Assembly (NCBI GenBank): GCA_014379345.1
Contig: JACMLY010000094.1
Location: 1-64,000 of the forward strand
Source: Chitinophagaceae bacterium
GTDB lineage: Bacteria > Bacteroidota > Bacteroidia > Chitinophagales > Chitinophagaceae
DNA length: 64,000 nt
Reading direction: 5' to 3'
The position numbers and the translations under genes were made by a program. Positions 61,009 through 64,000 of this stretch are shown piece by piece. The stretch's first letter is position 1. Each line of letters starts with the position of its first letter. The notes under the pieces were generated by a model. It saw only the letters and a program-made list of their open reading frames with translations, had not been told where the DNA came from and did no database searches.

Positions 61009-61881
61009 TCACTCTGTAATTATTCCCGCCAAAGTCATTAACTCTTTTTGCTTATACCTGTTCTTTTCATCATCAAAACATTTGCTGAATTCTTCGAGCA
61101 GGGTTTGAATGATGCGCTTATTACTTAACGGTTTGAAATAAGAAGGAACCGGGGGTACGTTTATACGTTTAAAATAAGTCTCTACATCTTTATGCGTAAA
61201 TACCTGCCCGCTGATCGGGTCGATAAAAAATTCCGTCTTGTACAAAGGATCTTCCACGTGCCGGGTAAAATCGTAGTCTGATTTAAAATAACCCAAAACA
61301 AATTGTTTGGGAATATTAATCGCCTTAATAGGCACATCCAGCAGTTCACTTAAAACAAGATAAACGATACCGTTGGCAATCGCATTTCCACGTTTTGTTT
61401 CAAGTTGCTTGTTGATCAAAAATTCTTCCGGTTGCTGGTATCCGACTTCAGTTCCCTTAAGGCTAAAATAATTATACAAAATACTGGTCAAAACATTTAT
61501 CTGTTCCAGCGGGGTGAGATAGCTGTTTAGTTCGAGCCATATATTGCGGCGGAGTTTTTCAATATCCTGGTATACCTGTGTGGTGGTTAATTCCGGGTAC
61601 TGAAACCGTGCTACCATCAGCGCGCCTGTTAACAGATCCTGGTGTGCGTTTTTATTCCATTGATGAAATTCTTCGGTAAGGTCGCGGTAGTGAAGTCGGT
61701 GAATAAGCAATTCAATACGTTCCTGTATCTCTTCATTGATCGTATTCTCCCATAAATTTTCAAGGTTCGGGATGATGCCTTTTCCATAATCCACGATCCT
61801 GTTCGATACTGCTCCAAATACTTCTTCATCAGGATCATCGATTAACACGAAGAGTGCTGATATTTCTTTGTTTTGTTCCAT
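61009..61881 (-). CDS. Transglutaminase-like (SirB1-type) protein
   Basis: A 290-residue cytosolic protein. The N-terminal half is helical (ALFVLIDDPDEEVFGAVSNRI, then QERIELLIHRLHY). The middle contains the SirB1/transglutaminase-like segments QINVLTSILYNYFSLKG and KRGNAIANGIVYLVLSELLDVPI, and the C-terminal FIDPISGQVFTHKDVE. The usual Cys of the transglutaminase triad is not evident (SIxxxYL replaces it), so it may be a non-catalytic member. No partner is visible. Confidence 0.8.
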   Translation of the reverse strand: MEQNKEISALFVLIDDPDEEVFGAVSNRIVDYGKGIIPNLENLWENTINEEIQERIELLIHRLHYRDLTEEFHQWNKNAHQDLLTGALMVARFQYPELTTTQVYQDIEKLRRNIWLELNSYLTPLEQINVLTSILYNYFSLKGTEVGYQQPEEFLINKQLETKRGNAIANGIVYLVLSELLDVPIKAINIPKQFVLGYFKSDYDFTRHVEDPLYKTEFFIDPISGQVFTHKDVETYFKRINVPPVPSYFKPLSNKRIIQTLLEEFSKCFDDEKNRYKQKELMTLAGIITE

Positions 61882-62049
61882 AGTCTACAATTAGGGTTAT
61901 GGTATAGACGATAATATTTGCAAATCAAGATCGGAGAACTTTATAAAAGTCTGCTAAAAATCTTTTCCACAAACTCAAACGAAATGTTCATTTCTCTGAG
62001 TTATGCAACTTAATCGCTACCTGCACTCACATCAACCTTAGAAAACTGA

Positions 62050-62120
62050 TCGCCACAAAGGCACAGGGACACAAAGGGAAATCGACCTTGAGCTTTGTGG
62101 CTTCGTGTCTTTGCGGCAAA
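62050..62120. repeat. Imperfect palindrome, GCCACAAAG/CTTTGTGGC family
   Basis: GCCACAAAGGCACAGGGACA (left) and GCTTTGTGGCTTCGTGTCTT (right) are imperfect reverse complements around ATCGACC. It lies 35 bases past the stop of the YcxB-like gene (62154, minus). Confidence 0.72.
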
Positions 62121-62153
62121 AAAGCTGATAACTTAAAAATATTCGCGGGCGGC

Positions 62154-62699
62154 TTATTCAGAAAACTCAGAGCTCAACGATAAAAAACGATTAAACAAAC
62201 GTTCCAGTTCTTTTTGCTCCTGGTCATTATTGATGACCCGCTTTGGTATAACGATAGCATGATAGGAGTTGGTATATAGGTAATAACTATTCCTGGTTTC
62301 GGTCTTTTTAACTATAGCATCCCAGTCGTATTTGCTTTGGGAAACATGATCCTGATCAACGATGCCGGTATCGGTAAGGATGATCTCGGATTCATCCAGC
62401 ACATGCTGGTTCTCGGGCTCGGCGATGATCTGTTTTGTTCTGCGCCTGGTAGAATTCCTGATAAGAATGGGAACAAGTAGAAAATAAATAATGCCGATCA
62501 CGGCAAAGATGATCAGGTCAATTTCGAGCCGGTGACTGTGATTGGTAAAGATATAAAGTCCTGCTATAACACTGTATAACGCAAGTACTCTTACATAATA
62601 CCGGATCCGGTATGCTTTTTTATGAGGGGCAGACCAGGCAGTATAATAATTATACTCAAAATATTCTTCTTCTGTAAGATTGAATTTTAATGAGAGCAT
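62154..62699 (-). CDS. YcxB-like membrane protein
   Basis: A 181-residue protein: an N-terminal strand-rich segment (LSLKFNLTEEEYFEYNYY), two membrane helices (about 40-57 and 62-80), and a C-terminal cytosolic YcxB-type domain with LTDTGIVDQDHVSQSKYDWDAIVKK and YLYTNSYHAIVIPKRV. The family is widespread and undefined. A 33-bp-arm hairpin ends 17 bases before its ATG (62716-62784); it is co-directional with topA upstream. Confidence 0.83.
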   Translation of the reverse strand: MLSLKFNLTEEEYFEYNYYTAWSAPHKKAYRIRYYVRVLALYSVIAGLYIFTNHSHRLEIDLIIFAVIGIIYFLLVPILIRNSTRRRTKQIIAEPENQHVLDESEIILTDTGIVDQDHVSQSKYDWDAIVKKTETRNSYYLYTNSYHAIVIPKRVINNDQEQKELERLFNRFLSLSSEFSE

Positions 62700-62715
62700 A
62701 TTAAAAGCCTTGCCT

Positions 62716-62784
62716 GATGGTCACCGTCTGATTAACCTTGTCAGACCGGGACGGTCAGACAAGGTTAATCAGACGGTGACCATC
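62716..62784. repeat. 33-bp-arm hairpin upstream of the YcxB-like gene
   Basis: Left arm 62716-62748 and right arm 62752-62784 are reverse complements at 32 of 33 positions (one A-A mismatch at 62743/62757) with a three-base loop GGA. The outer 27 bp are perfect. The hairpin follows the topA stop by 22 bases and ends 17 bases before the next start. After the hairpin the minus strand reads AGGCAAGGCTTTTAAT, with only a short T run. Confidence 0.9.
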
Positions 62785-62806
62785 AAACTGTATTATCAAA
62801 TGATTT

Positions 62807-64000
62807 TTACGATTTCTTTTTTCGGAAAGATTTCTTTGGTGGATTGGCCTTTAATTCTTCTATGGTAGCCTTCACTTCTTCGATAGTGAGATCAGCTACT
62901 TTTTCCTGTTGCTCCTTACTCAGTTTATAATTTCGTAACCCCTGTTTAATATATGGGCCGTAAGGGCCGCGCAGTAACTGTATCTTTTCTTTCTCAAATA
63001 CTTTAATCGTTCTTTCTTCCTTGGCTGTTCGCTTTTCAATAACGATCGGTATCGCCTGCTCTAACGTAATAGTATAAGGATCCAATTCCTTACCCAAAGA
63101 ATAAAATTTCTTATCATGCGCAATATAAGGACCAAACCTTCCAATATTCACCTGTACCTCGGCATCTTCAAATTGCCCGAGAGTGCGTGGCAATTTAAAA
63201 AGTTCCATGGCTTCATCGAGGCTAATGGTTTCGATGCTTTGTGTATTTTTTAAAGCCGCAAATCTTGGTTTTTCTTCATCGTCAGCCTTTCCGATTTGGG
63301 CCATCGGGCCGTACCTTCCCATGCGAACGATCACGGGCTTACCACTTTCCGGATCCACACCCAATTCGCGCTCGCCGCTAATGCGTTCGGCCGTTTCAAT
63401 GGTATTCTGTACATCCTTTTTAAAGGGATTGTAAAAATCATCGATCATTTTATTCCACATCATTTTTCCTTCCGCCACTTCATCAAACTCTTCCTCAATG
63501 CGTGCAGTGAAACTATAATCCATGATATCATCGAAATATAGTTTCAAAAAATCTGTTACAACCAAACCCAGATCAGTCGGAAATAGTTTTGATTTTTCAG
63601 CACCTGTGTTTTCCTGTTGGGTTTCACTACCGATCGTATCATTCTTTAAGGAAAGTATTCTGAAATCTCTTTTTACCCCTTCCTTATCGCGTTTCTCTAC
63701 ATAACCCCGTTTCAATATCGTGGAGATCGTAGGTGCATAGGTCGAAGGACGACCAATGCCCAATTCTTCCAATTTTTTTACTAATGAAGCTTCCGTGTAT
63801 CGAGGTAAAGGACGACTGAATCTTTCGACGGCCCGCATTTCTTTCAACGGCAATGATTGGTTCACCGTCAATGGAGGAAGCATTCCTTCCTGGTGTTCGT
63901 CTTCACTCATATCTTCCTCATCCCGGTCTTCCATATATACTTTTAAGAATCCGTCAAATTTTAATACCTCCCCCTGTGCGGTCAATTCTTCCTGGTTAGT
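62807..64000 (-). CDS. topA: DNA topoisomerase I, C-terminal part, 5' end outside the window
   Basis: The frame is open to the right edge, so only the last ~398 residues are visible. They include the type IA core PLPRYTEASLVKKLEELGIGRPSTYAPTIS and the following domain, then three C-terminal repeats characteristic of Bacteroidota TopA without zinc ribbons: VIVRMGRYGPMAQIG, VNIGRFGPYIAHD and LLRGPYGPYIKQG, and a basic tail PPKKSFRKKKS. The catalytic Tyr region (about 300 residues upstream) is off-window. It relaxes negative supercoils during transcription and replication. Co-directional with the YcxB-like gene, with a hairpin between. Confidence 0.95.
   Translation of the reverse strand, partial: TNQEELTAQGEVLKFDGFLKVYMEDRDEEDMSEDEHQEGMLPPLTVNQSLPLKEMRAVERFSRPLPRYTEASLVKKLEELGIGRPSTYAPTISTILKRGYVEKRDKEGVKRDFRILSLKNDTIGSETQQENTGAEKSKLFPTDLGLVVTDFLKLYFDDIMDYSFTARIEEEFDEVAEGKMMWNKMIDDFYNPFKKDVQNTIETAERISGERELGVDPESGKPVIVRMGRYGPMAQIGKADDEEKPRFAALKNTQSIETISLDEAMELFKLPRTLGQFEDAEVQVNIGRFGPYIAHDKKFYSLGKELDPYTITLEQAIPIVIEKRTAKEERTIKVFEKEKIQLLRGPYGPYIKQGLRNYKLSKEQQEKVADLTIEEVKATIEELKANPPKKSFRKKKS

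Noticed and set aside
1..64000. CRISPR arrays, rRNA, tRNA genes, prophage or intact insertion sequence
   Set aside because: No regularly spaced identical repeats with unique spacers, no recognised RNA genes, and no transposase with intact catalytic residues were seen by eye.

Overview
The window looks like a chromosomal segment of a Bacteroidota bacterium, most likely a member of the Chitinophagaceae or a close relative. The reasons are: type IX secretion sorting domains of both type A and type B; a DUF1800/DUF1501 pair; LytS/LytTR two-component genes; several -7 boxes of the Bacteroidota form TAnnTTTG; few Shine-Dalgarno sites; many lipoproteins and Tat-type (RR) exported proteins; and moderate GC. 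I saw no rRNA, tRNA, CRISPR array, prophage or complete insertion sequence. The first and last genes are cut by the window edges (a PAS histidine kinase on the left, topA on the right).

Layout. 1-9 kb: histidine kinase, RhlE-type helicase, a GMC dehydrogenase with its small subunit, a frameshifted small gene, two paralogous ~83-aa proteins, and two exported enzymes. 9-18 kb: membrane histidine kinase, YceI lipoprotein, PQQ-type sugar dehydrogenase, S41 peptidase, TerB-like protein, a 14-codon ORF with a perfect ribosome binding site and its own terminator, small proteins, and a DUF1080 hydrolase. 18-28 kb: RNA methyltransferase, SDR, DUF2911-TPR protein, adenylate cyclase-TPR protein, a decayed SnoaL-like pseudogene, and a KAS III enzyme. 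28-34 kb: a three-gene T9SS/DUF1800/DUF1501 export operon. 34-46 kb: satD-DUF3307 operon divergent from a thiolase with a shared set of operator-like repeats, a transposase-derived gene without catalytic residues, LytS/LytTR, and PdhB. 46-57 kb: a response regulator of the sigma-54 activator type without a DNA-binding domain, a large N/R-rich exported protein, a CarH-like B12 regulator, signal peptidase I, cytidine deaminase, and ogt-macro domain genes. 57-64 kb: CsaA/OsmC, two tandem Tat-exported Gfo/Idh/MocA oxidoreductases, a transglutaminase-like protein, a YcxB-like protein, and topoisomerase I.

Functionally the segment mixes housekeeping genes with periplasmic sugar oxidation. The GMC/small-subunit pair, the DUF1080 protein (a 3-keto-disaccharide hydrolase family) and the two exported MocA proteins could serve a 3-keto-glycoside route, though they are scattered rather than clustered.

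The most unusual signal is between genes. Three loci carry arrays of 7-bp units arranged as inverted repeats, each locus with its own unit. Five loci carry imperfect GCCACGAA-type palindromes, two share a different palindrome, and there is a 33-bp-arm hairpin 17 bases before the YcxB-like start codon. The satD/thiolase intergenic region holds three copies of a 14-bp element placed around recognisable promoters; this is the best candidate for a new regulatory system here.
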